A DNA stretch of 64,000 nt from Algoriphagus sp. (GTDB lineage Bacteria > Bacteroidota > Bacteroidia > Cytophagales > Cyclobacteriaceae), in the NCBI RefSeq assembly GCF_024305035.1, contig NZ_JAMWZB010000026.1, forward strand, positions 1 through 64,000. Reading direction: 5' to 3'. Position numbers and translations under genes: made by a program. Position 1 is the stretch's first letter. Each line of letters begins with the position of its first letter. Positions 1 to 8,774 of this stretch are shown here, one piece after another. Under the pieces are notes generated by a model. It was given only the letters and a program-made list of their open reading frames with translations, was not told the DNA's origin and searched no databases.

Positions 1-1189
1 TTTCCTCATTTGGAGTGAAGGTCAGGGCATATTTTAACACACCGGATTTGTTTTCTATCCTACTGGCCGAATTAAGCAATTCTTGATTGTTTTCTCCTGC
101 GTTTAAATAGGTACGCAAGGAAGTACTTCCCAAGGTATTGTCAGAACTTGATCCGATCAAAAAGCCGGAGTGCCGCCAGTTGTTACTTGGATTGAAATTA
201 AAATTAAAGGCTCCAAGCGAGGTCTCTAGCGAAGCTGCATTACTGCGAGTGGCCAAAGGAATACCCAGATCATCCCCACTCAACCTTAGACTTGAACCGG
301 TCCTGCCCCCCAAACCGGCCATCCCCCCACTGAAGCGGAAGTAATCCTGTAAGGTGAAGGGTTGTTCCCCTACATTGTTGGCACCTGCAATCAGGTTCAG
401 GTTAAGTTTTGGAGCATAGTAAAATGCATTCGTATGGGTCAAATACCTCCTCTGAGGACCAGCACCGGCGGTAATATCCCCAAAAACCATATTTTTCTTC
501 CCCTCTTTCAATTGGACATTCAAGGCCAATGTCTCGTTGTTGTCCAGACCTCGGATGGGGGCGATTTCATTGAAATTTTTTAGCACCTGGATCCGGTCTA
601 CTGCGTTGGCAGGAAGATTTTGGGTCGCAAGCTTGGTATCCCCGTCAAAGAATGGCTTTCCATCTACCAATACCTTGTCTACTTTCTTTCCCTGCACTTT
701 TACCTCTCCATTGTCATCGATCTGAAATCCCGGGAGCTTCTCCAAAACGTCTTCCAGCTTTCGTTCGTTTCCAGTGGTGAATGCTTCGGTTTTGTAGGTT
801 AGGGTATCCCCTTTCATGGTTACCGGCATTTCGGAAACCACTTCCACCAAGCCCAGTTCGATATCGCTTTTTGAAAGAATGACCTGCAGGGGTGTTTCCG
901 AATCCCAGGTTGAGATGACCCGTTCAAACTGCTGATAGCCCACAAAGGAAACCCTCAAAAGGTACTCCGGGCCCGATGTAAGCGTGACCTTAAATCGGCC
1001 TTCTTCATTGGTAATCCCAAATCCCCCGATCTTTTGGGTGCTTTGATTGATGACCACCACATTGGCATAGGCAATCGGCTGATTCAGGCTATCCAACACC
1101 TGTCCGATCAGGGGCTTGGTCTGGGACCAAGCACTTGCAGAAATCAACAAAAGAAGAAAGGCGGTGATCAGATGCTTAGAAAATGACAT
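1..1189 (-). CDS. TonB-type outer-membrane receptor, 3' end cut by window edge
   Basis: Partial gene: it starts with ATG at 1189 and runs off the left edge of the window. The N-terminus is a signal peptide ending near Ala-Trp-Ser-Gln. A carboxypeptidase-regulatory-like beta-sandwich follows (motifs GQVLDSLNQPIAYANV and FVGYQQFERV), then a TonB plug domain with LEDVLEKLPGFQIDDNGEV and VLVDGKPFF, then the start of a beta-barrel. This is the SusC-like/outer_membrane_beta-barrel family, expected to bring a ligand across the outer membrane with TonB energy or to act as a surface receptor. It lies 89 bases downstream of the GLPGLI gene on the same strand and probably shares its transcript. The substrate cannot be read from the sequence. 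The family assignment is firm; the start is supported by the signal peptide. Confidence 0.85.
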   Translation of the reverse strand, partial: MSFSKHLITAFLLLLISASAWSQTKPLIGQVLDSLNQPIAYANVVVINQSTQKIGGFGITNEEGRFKVTLTSGPEYLLRVSFVGYQQFERVISTWDSETPLQVILSKSDIELGLVEVVSEMPVTMKGDTLTYKTEAFTTGNERKLEDVLEKLPGFQIDDNGEVKVQGKKVDKVLVDGKPFFDGDTKLATQNLPANAVDRIQVLKNFNEIAPIRGLDNNETLALNVQLKEGKKNMVFGDITAGAGPQRRYLTHTNAFYYAPKLNLNLIAGANNVGEQPFTLQDYFRFSGGMAGLGGRTGSSLRLSGDDLGIPLATRSNAASLETSLGAFNFNFNPSNNWRHSGFLIGSSSDNTLGSTSLRTYLNAGENNQELLNSASRIENKSGVLKYALTFTPNEE

Positions 1190-1278
1190 GGCTGTGTTTA
1201 AAAGAATGGAAATTCTGAAAGACTAAGGTTGAGATTTGTGGGTGAAGCAATTGTGGTCAAGGAACTTAGTGCTCTTGG

Positions 1279-2118
1279 CTAGTTCCCGATTTTAATGGTG
1301 AATTGATTCCCCTCACCGGGCTTTCCCTGGTACTGATTCATCATTTGCTTTAGTCGCTCAGCTTCAATTTCCCGAAATTCCGCTCTGGACACGAGTTTCC
1401 CTTTTTTGGGCTGTTCGATCTTGACCGGATTTGCAGCGGGGTTGAGTTCGATTCTTTCGCAGATCAGAACTCTTCCTTGATGGTGTAATTCTAGGATTAG
1501 CCCAGGCAATCCGAAATAATTCTCCGGGCCATGGGAAACGGGAATTTCAGGAGTAAACCAAGCGGTTACCTGAATCGTGTCTTTCACATTTTCCATTTCG
1601 GTCATCCCGGTAGAGAAGCGTTGGGAGTCTATAATTCTGGAAAAAGTTGCTTTTTGAGCGGTGTAATCTCCGATTTGTTTGCTTTCACCCGTGAGTTCCC
1701 ATTCGGCCGGTTCCAAACGATCTTTGATCAAATATTCCTTGCCCATGATTTCCTGCTCTTGCACAAAAGATTGATCAGCAATGTTTTTGTATAACATGCG
1801 ATCGCTACCTCCGCCGGTGATCACCATAGTCCTCACGCCTGAAGATGCCATGGTTGGTGCTCCTCCAAGACTTTCGGATTCCTTCCAATTGGATTCGGTT
1901 TGGGTAAAGGAAAGTATGTAATCTTTATCCATTTGCTTTTTAAGCTGGGCTTTGATTTCAGCGATTTGTTCGGATCCCATTTGGGTGGAATCCATGGAAA
2001 TGGAGATTTGAGAGGAGGATCTGTAATAAGCCCTTCCGGTAATTCCCTGTGCTGTGGAATGAAGGGGAGCTAGGAATAGGAAAAATAAGAAAGCGAGTAA
2101 AAAGGGTTTAGCATTCAT
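1279..2118 (-). CDS. GLPGLI family protein
   Basis: The family signature is present almost exactly, in the stretch ENYFGLPGLILELHHQG, so this is a GLPGLI (Porph_ging) family protein. The function of the family is unknown; members are exported and usually sit beside an outer-membrane receptor, as here. I chose the ATG at 2118 because it begins a classical signal peptide (MNAKPFLLAFLFFLFLAPLH, then STAQ). An in-frame start at 2172 would add 18 hydrophilic residues. The C-terminal part is charged and basic. The gene is divergent from the histidine kinase at 2261, so the roughly 140-base gap between them probably holds both promoters. Confidence 0.85.
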   Translation of the reverse strand: MNAKPFLLAFLFFLFLAPLHSTAQGITGRAYYRSSSQISISMDSTQMGSEQIAEIKAQLKKQMDKDYILSFTQTESNWKESESLGGAPTMASSGVRTMVITGGGSDRMLYKNIADQSFVQEQEIMGKEYLIKDRLEPAEWELTGESKQIGDYTAQKATFSRIIDSQRFSTGMTEMENVKDTIQVTAWFTPEIPVSHGPENYFGLPGLILELHHQGRVLICERIELNPAANPVKIEQPKKGKLVSRAEFREIEAERLKQMMNQYQGKPGEGNQFTIKIGN

Positions 2119-2260
2119 CGTTTCGATCGTGATTTTGATTGGAAATTCATTTTTGTTCTCGACACAAACCAAAAGAATGCAGCCTCCACAATGCGTTAAG
2201 GACTGTTAACGTGTGTTAACCCCATTTTTTTCCCCTTTTTTATACTTCTAATTTAGGGAT

Positions 2261-3829
2261 GTGAAAAATTTACAATTCAAGCGCATAGGAATGTTGATTG
2301 GGGTGACCTTGCTGGTAAGTATAGGAGTGCAGGCTTGGCGAATGTATGCCCAGTTTGAAATTATCCAGCGTCAATTGGTCAGTGATATTCAGGAAAGTCT
2401 GGATAATGCTGTAGAAAGCTATTATGCCGAACTTGCTAAAACCAATGTGATCACCTTGACTGACAACTTGGAAATAGGACAGTCTTTCCGGCTTTCTGGT
2501 CTCGCAGATAGTTTGAGTTCTGACACGGACTCCACCTATTTCATGCAAGTCGACACGCTCAGTTCAACTGAACCTTCTACTCCATTTTTTGAACGGATTG
2601 GCAACAGCAAAATGTTGTTCAGAGCCATCGAGGGATTGGAAAATGCAAAGCCTGACTCCATTTTTATTTCCCTGGTAAGCCCCGACAGCTTAACTACTTT
2701 CCCGGGAATTGACTCGCTAAAAAACCATGCATTGGACCAGGTCAATGACTTGAAGATTTTCTTTGGTCAGGATGCAGCCGACAGTCTTTCTCAAATCCAG
2801 TTTTTGACCAAAAGAATCATCATTTCAATTACCCGAGATTCGATCGAACTGGGAAAAATACGGGAAAACCTTAAATCTGAACTCGACCGAAGAAAAATAG
2901 AAATCGATTATAGGCTGATCCAACGGGATAAAAAATCAACCTCTGATTCGTCTCTTGTACTTCAGGCTGATGCCATCAATTCCCAGGTGGTTTCGCGTTC
3001 TACCTTTCTACCCAAGGATCAAACCTTGGCACTCCAATTTGAGAATACGGCAAAAACGCTGCTGAAGCGTGGAATTTTCGAACTCCTGATTTCCTTACTT
3101 TTCCTCGGAATCATTGTTTATGCCTTCTATTACCTCTATCAAACCATCAAAAGCCAAAAGGAAATTGCTGAAATCAAGCAAGACTTAATTGCCAACATCA
3201 CCCACGAATTCAAAACCCCGATCGCGACTACGCTTTCGGCCATCGAGGGTATCCAACAATTCAACCCTGAAAACGATCCCTCAAAAAACAAGAGGTATTT
3301 GGGTATTTCCAAAAATCAGATGCTCAAGTTGAATCATATGGTAGAAAAACTTCTGGAAACTGCCACCTTAAATTCAGACCAATTGGTATTGAAGAAAGAA
3401 GCCCTGGATCCAGAATCCCTTCTGCGTCAACTTATTCAAAAATTCCAGACTTTATCCCCGGAGAAATCGATCGAATTGATTTTGCCCGCCAATCCAACTC
3501 CCATTTTTGCGGATCCTTTTCATTTTGAGAACGCGATTTCCAACCTCATCGATAATGCGGTAAAATACGGCGGATCAAGGATCCAAGTCAGTCTGGATCA
3601 AAACGGAATTAACCAAGTGAGAATCCATGACAATGGAGGAAATATCAGCGCAGAACAAAAGGAACATGTTTTTGAACAGTTTTACCGAATTCCGAAAGGG
3701 GATATTCATAATGTCAAAGGCTTTGGAATCGGGCTTTACTACGTGAAAAAGATCATGGAAAAACATCAGGGAAAAATCAAGCTTGAAATAGGAAAACAAG
3801 CGACCACGTTTACCACCTATTGGCCATGA
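2261..3829 (+). CDS. Membrane sensor histidine kinase
   Basis: A 522-residue kinase with a GTG start. The first transmembrane helix is at about residues 10-27 and a second at about 274-292. They enclose a roughly 245-residue extracytoplasmic sensor domain that I do not recognise. The DHp H-box contains NITHEFKTPIATTLSA, with the phospho-acceptor at His315. The ATPase N-box is NAISNLIDNAVKYGG (about 423-437) and the G-box is GFGIGLYYVKKI (about 487). The stop codon overlaps the start of the response regulator (ATGA), so the two are translationally coupled. Its divergent position next to the GLPGLI/receptor pair suggests it controls them, but this is inference. Confidence 0.92.
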   Translation: MKNLQFKRIGMLIGVTLLVSIGVQAWRMYAQFEIIQRQLVSDIQESLDNAVESYYAELAKTNVITLTDNLEIGQSFRLSGLADSLSSDTDSTYFMQVDTLSSTEPSTPFFERIGNSKMLFRAIEGLENAKPDSIFISLVSPDSLTTFPGIDSLKNHALDQVNDLKIFFGQDAADSLSQIQFLTKRIIISITRDSIELGKIRENLKSELDRRKIEIDYRLIQRDKKSTSDSSLVLQADAINSQVVSRSTFLPKDQTLALQFENTAKTLLKRGIFELLISLLFLGIIVYAFYYLYQTIKSQKEIAEIKQDLIANITHEFKTPIATTLSAIEGIQQFNPENDPSKNKRYLGISKNQMLKLNHMVEKLLETATLNSDQLVLKKEALDPESLLRQLIQKFQTLSPEKSIELILPANPTPIFADPFHFENAISNLIDNAVKYGGSRIQVSLDQNGINQVRIHDNGGNISAEQKEHVFEQFYRIPKGDIHNVKGFGIGLYYVKKIMEKHQGKIKLEIGKQATTFTTYWP

Positions 3830-4506
3830 GCAAAATTAAAGTAATCCTTGCTGAAGACGAGCTGGCTCTAGGGACCATCATCCAAGAAAGTCTAGAGAGC
3901 CGGGAATTCATCGTTCATCTTTGTGGCGATGGTCAACAGGCATTGGAAGCCTACTTTCGCCAAAAACCGGATGTACTGATTTTGGATGTGATGATGCCCA
4001 AAAAAGACGGCTTTTCCATCGCAGCTGAAATTCGAAAAACAGATCCATACACTCCAATTATTTTCCTGACTTCCAAAAGTCAAACCGAAGATGTGGTCAA
4101 AGGATTTGGACTGGGGGCCAATGACTACATCCGCAAACCCTTCAGCATGGAAGAATTAATTGTTCGGATCAAAGCTCATTTGGATAAAATCCGAGTTCGT
4201 CAAAGTCAAAGTGATTGGACTCCCTTGGGAAACTATGAGTTTCATCCCACCCGGCAACTGTTGAGGTTTGCAGACCGGGAACAACCGCTTACTTCACGGG
4301 AATCCCAACTGCTGCAAATCCTTTTAGAAAATGCAAATGACATCACTGACCGCACCCTGATTCTGAATCAAATCTGGGGCTCAGATGATTTTTTCAATGC
4401 CCGAAGCATGGATGTTTTCATTACCAAACTTCGTAAAAAACTCAAGGAAGACCCGCAAATCCAGATTCTTAATGTTCGGGGATATGGATTTAAGTTGGTA
4501 TGTTAG
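3826..4506 (+). CDS. OmpR-type response regulator
   Basis: A 226-residue DNA-binding response regulator. The receiver domain has the acidic pair in LAEDE, the phospho-acceptor Asp54 in ILDVMMPKKDGFS, the conserved Thr in IIFLTSK, and the Lys in YIRKPFS. A winged-helix Trans_reg_C domain follows, ending in VRGYGFKL. The ATG at 3826 overlaps the kinase stop as ATGA; a TTG two codons upstream is less likely. It is the partner of the kinase encoded just before it. Confidence 0.93.
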   Translation: MSKIKVILAEDELALGTIIQESLESREFIVHLCGDGQQALEAYFRQKPDVLILDVMMPKKDGFSIAAEIRKTDPYTPIIFLTSKSQTEDVVKGFGLGANDYIRKPFSMEELIVRIKAHLDKIRVRQSQSDWTPLGNYEFHPTRQLLRFADREQPLTSRESQLLQILLENANDITDRTLILNQIWGSDDFFNARSMDVFITKLRKKLKEDPQIQILNVRGYGFKLVC

Positions 4507-4523
4507 CAACATCAAGGGCAGAA

Positions 4524-4572
4524 GGGATAAGTCCTTGTCAAGTCATTACCTCTAGTTAGCAGGACTTATCCC
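4524..4572. terminator. Inverted repeat after the response regulator gene
   Basis: A perfect 12-base inverted repeat, GGGATAAGTCCT at 4524-4535 and AGGACTTATCCC at 4561-4572, is separated by 25 bases. It is followed on the plus strand by a pyrimidine-rich run in which CCTCTTGCCTT occurs twice. It begins 18 bases after the regulator stop, so a terminator role is possible, but the loop is long and there is no uninterrupted T tract. Confidence 0.35.
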
Positions 4573-4620
4573 CTTTCCTCTTGCCTTATTTCCTCTTTCC
4601 TTTAACCTCTTGCCTTCAGC

Positions 4621-4857
4621 CTACCCGTTTTTCAGGTCTTTTATTCGCTTCACTTTTGATCTCAACCCTTCGCTTTTTGGGAGCATCCGGGGGAAAAAGG
4701 AATTCAAAATTTCTCCTTCATTTCTTCCCCATGACGAGTTAGGATCATCCCAACCGGATTGAACACGGAAATCTGAGCCCTTGCAGGTAAACCAAGCAGT
4801 AGTCAAGAACCATTGATCACTTTCCTTGACCCCTGTAATCCCAAAAGGGAACAACAT
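4621..4857 (-). CDS. Short hypothetical ORF downstream of menB
   Basis: A 78-residue ORF on the menB strand, starting 24 bases after the menB stop. It contains many Trp and Gly residues (SDQWFLTTAWFTCKGSD, SGWDDPNSSWGRN) and has a basic C-terminus. I do not recognise a family and see no signal peptide or membrane helix. It could be a small gene cotranscribed with menB or a chance frame. Confidence 0.22.
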   Translation of the reverse strand: MLFPFGITGVKESDQWFLTTAWFTCKGSDFRVQSGWDDPNSSWGRNEGEILNSFFPRMLPKSEGLRSKVKRIKDLKNG

Positions 4858-4881
4858 GTCCCGTACCTAGCCCCCCCAACG

Positions 4882-5715
4882 TTATGGGATCCATTTAATC
4901 TGCTTGAAATTCGGTTTTCGCTTTTCCAAAAACGCATTTCTTCCTTCCTTAGCCTCCTCGGTCATGTAAGCCAGCCGGGTTGCCTCTCCGGCAAAAACCT
5001 GCTGACCGACCATGCCGTCATCGGTTAGGTTCATGGCAAACTTCAGCATTTTGATGGAAGTTGGTGATTTTTCCAAAATCTCCTGCGCCCACTGATAAGC
5101 TGTAGCTTCCAGCTCTTCATGTGGAATTACTGCATTGACCATCCCCATTTCATAGGCTTGTTGCGCAGAATAGTTTCTTCCCAAAAAGAAGATTTCTCGG
5201 GCTTTTTTCTGCCCGACCATTTTAGCCAAATAAGCAGAGCCATAGCCCCCATCAAAACTGGTGACATCAGCATCGGTCTGCTTAAAAATCGCATGCTCCT
5301 GACTGGCCAAAGTCAAATCGCACACCACATGCAAACTGTGTCCACCACCCACAGCCCAACCCGGAACCACGGCAATGACTACTTTGGGCATAAATCGGAT
5401 CAGACGTTGCACTTCCAGAATATTGAGCCGGTGGTACCCGTCCTCCCCCACATAGCCCTGATGACCTCGTGCCCGTTGATCTCCTCCGGAGCAAAAGGCC
5501 CATTTTCCATCTTTAGGAGAAGGACCTTCCCCGCTGAGCAAAACCACTCCGATGGAGGTATCTTCCTGGGCATCGTAAAAAGCATCGTACAATTCTGCGG
5601 TGGTTTTGGGACGAAAGGCATTGCGGACTTCCGGTCTATTGAAGGCAATCCGGGCAACCCCATTACACTTTTTATAGGTGATATCTTCGTATTCTTTGGC
5701 AGTGATCCACTCCAT
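4882..5715 (-). CDS. menB: 1,4-dihydroxy-2-naphthoyl-CoA synthase
   Basis: A crotonase-superfamily enzyme of 277 residues, the usual MenB length. It closes the ring of o-succinylbenzoyl-CoA to give DHNA-CoA in menaquinone synthesis, in the cytoplasm. Visible MenB features are the N-terminal YEDITYKKCNGVARIAFNRP, the oxyanion-hole CSGGDQRARG, PGWAVGGGHSLHVVCDLTL, and the MenB-specific TSFDGGYGSAYLA loop. The C-terminus has the usual FLEKRKPNF. It is divergent from menE across a 97-base gap, so the two pathway genes probably share a promoter region. Confidence 0.95.
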   Translation of the reverse strand: MEWITAKEYEDITYKKCNGVARIAFNRPEVRNAFRPKTTAELYDAFYDAQEDTSIGVVLLSGEGPSPKDGKWAFCSGGDQRARGHQGYVGEDGYHRLNILEVQRLIRFMPKVVIAVVPGWAVGGGHSLHVVCDLTLASQEHAIFKQTDADVTSFDGGYGSAYLAKMVGQKKAREIFFLGRNYSAQQAYEMGMVNAVIPHEELEATAYQWAQEILEKSPTSIKMLKFAMNLTDDGMVGQQVFAGEATRLAYMTEEAKEGRNAFLEKRKPNFKQIKWIP

Positions 5716-5812
5716 AATTTTCTTTTTGGTTAAAAATCTGATTTTTTTGCAAGATAACAGGCTTGTTCGAAATTTGTTGACCTGCTAACCCGCTTCGCTT
5801 TTAAAATAACCC

Positions 5813-6883
5813 ATGTTCCAACTTCAGTTTCAAGACAGGCTCTTTTCCTCGCTGGAGGACTTTACAGAAGCCAAGCCCCTGGGTAACCCAGTCGCAGATC
5901 AAGCCATGGCCTTTTGTCGAGCTTGGCTTTCGGGAAAGGAAGAATTTCAGCAGTTCACCTCAGGGTCCACCGGACGGCCAAAAGAAATACTCATCAACCG
6001 AACGCAAATGAAAGCCAGTGCCCAGGCTACGGGCGCTTTTTTTGGAATGGATGAAGAATCACTTCTTTGCTGCTGCCTTCATCCGGCCTATATCGCAGGC
6101 AAAATGATGCTGGTCCGAGCAATGGAATGGAATTGCCCGGTGATCTTGATTCCGCCCAGTTCGGATCCCCTTTCCGAACTTGCCGAGGAAAGAATTCCCG
6201 ACTTAATTGCCATGGTCCCCCTTCAGATTCAGCAAAGCCTCCAAAATCCTATCTCACTGCTCAAGCTGAAAAAAGTCAAGCAGGTGATTATCGGCGGAGC
6301 GCCGCTAAGCGCTCCGCTAAAATCAGAACTGATTTTGAATCAGATTCAAGCCTATCAAACCTACGGAATGACAGAAACCGTATCCCATATCGCTTTGGCA
6401 AAAATTGGGACCGGTGAGTTAATTTATCAAACCCTTCCTGAGGTAGAAATCGGAGTGGATGATCGCCAGGCCTTGTGGGTAAAAAGTCCCATGAGCTTAG
6501 GGGAAAAAATCCAGACCAATGATGTGGTCCGACTCGGATCTGCCCATGAATTTCAATGGATTGGACGAACCGATTTTGTGGTGAATTCAGGCGGAATCAA
6601 ACTGCATCCCGAGCGAATCGAATCCAAAATCGAAGAAGCGGTAGTGAGCCATTTTCCGAACGCCCGTTTTTTTTTAAAAGGAATCCCAGATCCTAAATTT
6701 GGTGAAAAACTGGTCCTCATTATTGAATCGGCAGAGAAAAACGAAATTCAGGCAAACCATTTGCTCTCTCAACTCACCGAATTGCTTCCCCCCTATGAAT
6801 GTCCGAAGGCAGTCTATTTCCTGTCGGTATTCAGTCAAACAGGAAGTGGGAAAATTGACCGTAACATGAGTATTCCGCAATGA
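5813..6883 (+). CDS. menE: o-Succinylbenzoate-CoA ligase (AMP-binding)
   Basis: A short acyl-CoA synthetase of 356 residues, typical of Bacteroidota MenE, which lack part of the N-terminal domain found in longer homologues. It activates o-succinylbenzoate to its CoA thioester, directly upstream of the MenB reaction. Motifs: the P-loop-like FTSGSTGRPKEI, YQTYGMTETVSHIAL (A5), the A7/A8 region GRTDFVVNSGGIKLHPERIE, and the C-terminal catalytic lysine region SGKIDR. The ATG at 5813 is the only sensible start. Its stop overlaps the DUF2141 start as ATGA. Confidence 0.9.
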   Translation: MFQLQFQDRLFSSLEDFTEAKPLGNPVADQAMAFCRAWLSGKEEFQQFTSGSTGRPKEILINRTQMKASAQATGAFFGMDEESLLCCCLHPAYIAGKMMLVRAMEWNCPVILIPPSSDPLSELAEERIPDLIAMVPLQIQQSLQNPISLLKLKKVKQVIIGGAPLSAPLKSELILNQIQAYQTYGMTETVSHIALAKIGTGELIYQTLPEVEIGVDDRQALWVKSPMSLGEKIQTNDVVRLGSAHEFQWIGRTDFVVNSGGIKLHPERIESKIEEAVVSHFPNARFFLKGIPDPKFGEKLVLIIESAEKNEIQANHLLSQLTELLPPYECPKAVYFLSVFSQTGSGKIDRNMSIPQ

Positions 6884-7308
6884 TTAACCTGCTAATTTCT
6901 CTTTTTATCTGGATGCAAAACCCAGTGATGATGCCTCAAACTGGCTCCATCAATTTGACTATTCACCGCATCGACTCCAATCAAGGACTGATTAGAATTT
7001 TGGTTTTTTCCAGTTCGGAGGGATTCCCCGAAGATCCGAATCAAGCGATCACCTCACTTTCCATTCCCATCAAAAACGGGAAGGCTAGCACTCAAATCAA
7101 GGATCTTCCAAAAGGAAAGTATGCGATTTCCGTATTTCATGACCAGGATGAAAATGGAGAACTGAAAAAAAACTCCCTCGGTTTTCCAAAGGAGAAATAT
7201 GGTTTTTCCAACAATCCTACCAACAAATTCTCCATTCCCGAATTTGAACGCTGCGCGGTGTCCATTTCAGGCGATCAGGTCAAAAAAGTTGACATCAAAC
7301 TTCGCTAG
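6880..7308 (+). CDS. DUF2141 domain protein, exported
   Basis: 142 residues with an N-terminal hydrophobic export segment. The rest matches the DUF2141 pattern: GLIRILVFSSSEGFP, LPKGKYAISVFHDQDENGEL and FGFPKEKYGFSNN-like text. The family is widespread in Bacteroidota and has no assigned function. It is coupled to menE by an ATGA overlap, but no role in quinone synthesis is implied. Its stop overlaps the convergent oxygenase stop by four bases, so there is no room for a terminator between them. Confidence 0.82.
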   Translation: MINLLISLFIWMQNPVMMPQTGSINLTIHRIDSNQGLIRILVFSSSEGFPEDPNQAITSLSIPIKNGKASTQIKDLPKGKYAISVFHDQDENGELKKNSLGFPKEKYGFSNNPTNKFSIPEFERCAVSISGDQVKKVDIKLR

Positions 7309-7916
7309 GGAATCGTACGAAGCCAACCGGTAATGCTGTTCCGCTCCTTTTTGGTTGGCAGGACCTCATGGGGGATTTCCCCACTGAGAAAAACCACCAA
7401 CCGACCCGGCATCGGCAGAACGTCCAAAACTTCTTCTTTCCCGTTCTCTCGGGGCAAATACATGCGAAGCGCTCCCTCGTCTTCCGGTGTCCACAGGTCA
7501 TTGACATACAGGATTACGGTCACTGCCCGGTAAGGGACCTGCTGAAATTGATCTAAATGCCGCTTATAAAAAGACCCGATCGGATAGCGTGCAAAATGGG
7601 CTTCAAAAGACTGAAGCCCTAAAAAGCATCGTCGATTGAGTGCCTGTTTGATTTGTTCAACCCGCTGCCAATATTCAGCCTGCAGAATACTCAACTGGCT
7701 TGGCTCCATCCACAGCACTTCATCACTGCGAATCTCGGGCTTCACCTGTTTCTGATCCCCTGTACCGATAGCGGCCTTACGAAACTTTCCGCTTTCCAAC
7801 AGATCAGTTTGCTCATCAAAAAGGGCTTTACGAAATATCTCATCCACAAAGTCATCTAGGACAGCATAGGAGTCTTCATAAATGCCAGAAACGATCCGAT
7901 CCAGATATTCTTCCAT
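7305..7916 (-). CDS. 2OG-Fe(II) oxygenase, prolyl-4-hydroxylase-like
   Basis: 203 residues. The iron-binding set is visible: His and Asp in KRHLDQF (HxD), a distal His in GEIPHEVLPT, and an Arg in RNSITGWLR that would hold 2-oxoglutarate. The core motif YRAVTVILYVNDLW and the segment PGRLVVFLS fit the P4Hc/DSBH fold. The substrate is unknown; relatives hydroxylate protein side chains. The ATG at 7916 gives a clean N-terminus (MEEYLDRIVSG). A TTG at 7937 is the only upstream alternative. Confidence 0.85.
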   Translation of the reverse strand: MEEYLDRIVSGIYEDSYAVLDDFVDEIFRKALFDEQTDLLESGKFRKAAIGTGDQKQVKPEIRSDEVLWMEPSQLSILQAEYWQRVEQIKQALNRRCFLGLQSFEAHFARYPIGSFYKRHLDQFQQVPYRAVTVILYVNDLWTPEDEGALRMYLPRENGKEEVLDVLPMPGRLVVFLSGEIPHEVLPTKKERNSITGWLRTIP

Positions 7917-7965
7917 GAAAATGGGTTTGAGTTGCAAAGTAAAAGCTTAATTGCTTGAAAAAATA

Positions 7966-7973
7966 TACTTTTG
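7966..7973 (+). promoter_or_regulatory. Candidate -7 element for the 7989 gene
   Basis: TACTTTTG matches the Bacteroidota TAnnTTTG element 15 bases before the ATG at 7989. No convincing -33 TTG is found at the usual spacing, so this is a partial promoter call. Confidence 0.35.
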
Positions 7974-7988
7974 TGCAAAGCTTAAAAA

Positions 7989-8741
7989 ATGAAGTCCTCT
8001 AAAGAAGATATCCAAAAATTAACTCTCGAATACGACTCAGGAATTATCCCTCCTCCCTACAGCCATGTTTTCCACTTGGAGTTGGATTGGAGTCAATCCT
8101 TCCTTCAAGTCAAGCTTGACCTGCATTACACCGACCGGGATGAACTCAGCGAGCAGGAGATTTTGGATGAGGGATTTACACTGGCCGACGATTATCACTA
8201 CGAAGGAGAGTTGAATTCCATCTGGATCAGCCCTATTAAAGAGTTACTTTCAGATACCAAATGGTCTCCACGCCAACTCGACGAAGGAGGAATTATCCTT
8301 TACTTGAATGATGAATCGGTTCCCAAAACTCCGATCAGACAGGAGATCTGGCAGCTGATGGCTCAAGATCTCATTCAAGCCATTTACGAAACCACCAAAA
8401 AAGAAGCTCCCCTTCAGATCAATTATCGATTGGTCACCAAAGAAAAAACGATCGATTGCACCATTACGGTTAATTTTTCGAACCGAACCGTGATCTTAGA
8501 TCAAGGCGGAACTACTGAAACCCTCAACTGGGATTACTCCATTCAGCTGATGAAATTGATTTTCACCCCAGACTATCATTATGAAATCGCAAAAGAAGAG
8601 CCGGGAACCAAACGCGGTGCTTACATAGATTGCGGAGATGGGCTATGGCATGAGTTGGGAAAAGGAGTAGTCAATATCGATCCGGCTTTTGACGCGGTAG
8701 GAAAAATCCAACAACGCTTTGAAGATATGCTACTCGATTAG
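7989..8741 (+). CDS. Conserved hypothetical protein, 250 residues
   Basis: A soluble acidic protein with no signal peptide or membrane helix. I do not recognise the family. Notable features are a DxDxHYEGEL-like acidic stretch near residue 70, regular beta-like segments (YSHVFHLELDW, INYRLVTKEKTIDCTITVNF), and a conserved-looking GAYIDCGDGLWHELGKG near the C-terminus. It is a single gene between the convergent oxygenase and the XRE repressor. The coding call is safe from its length and codon pattern; the function is open. Confidence 0.7.
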   Translation: MKSSKEDIQKLTLEYDSGIIPPPYSHVFHLELDWSQSFLQVKLDLHYTDRDELSEQEILDEGFTLADDYHYEGELNSIWISPIKELLSDTKWSPRQLDEGGIILYLNDESVPKTPIRQEIWQLMAQDLIQAIYETTKKEAPLQINYRLVTKEKTIDCTITVNFSNRTVILDQGGTTETLNWDYSIQLMKLIFTPDYHYEIAKEEPGTKRGAYIDCGDGLWHELGKGVVNIDPAFDAVGKIQQRFEDMLLD

Positions 8742-8774
8742 GTCTGAAATCCAGTAAGCCCAATTCCCTAGGAG

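Noticed and set aside
5119-5733. A 204-residue plus-strand frame
   Set aside because: It lies wholly antisense to menB, whose conserved motifs show that the minus strand is the coding one.
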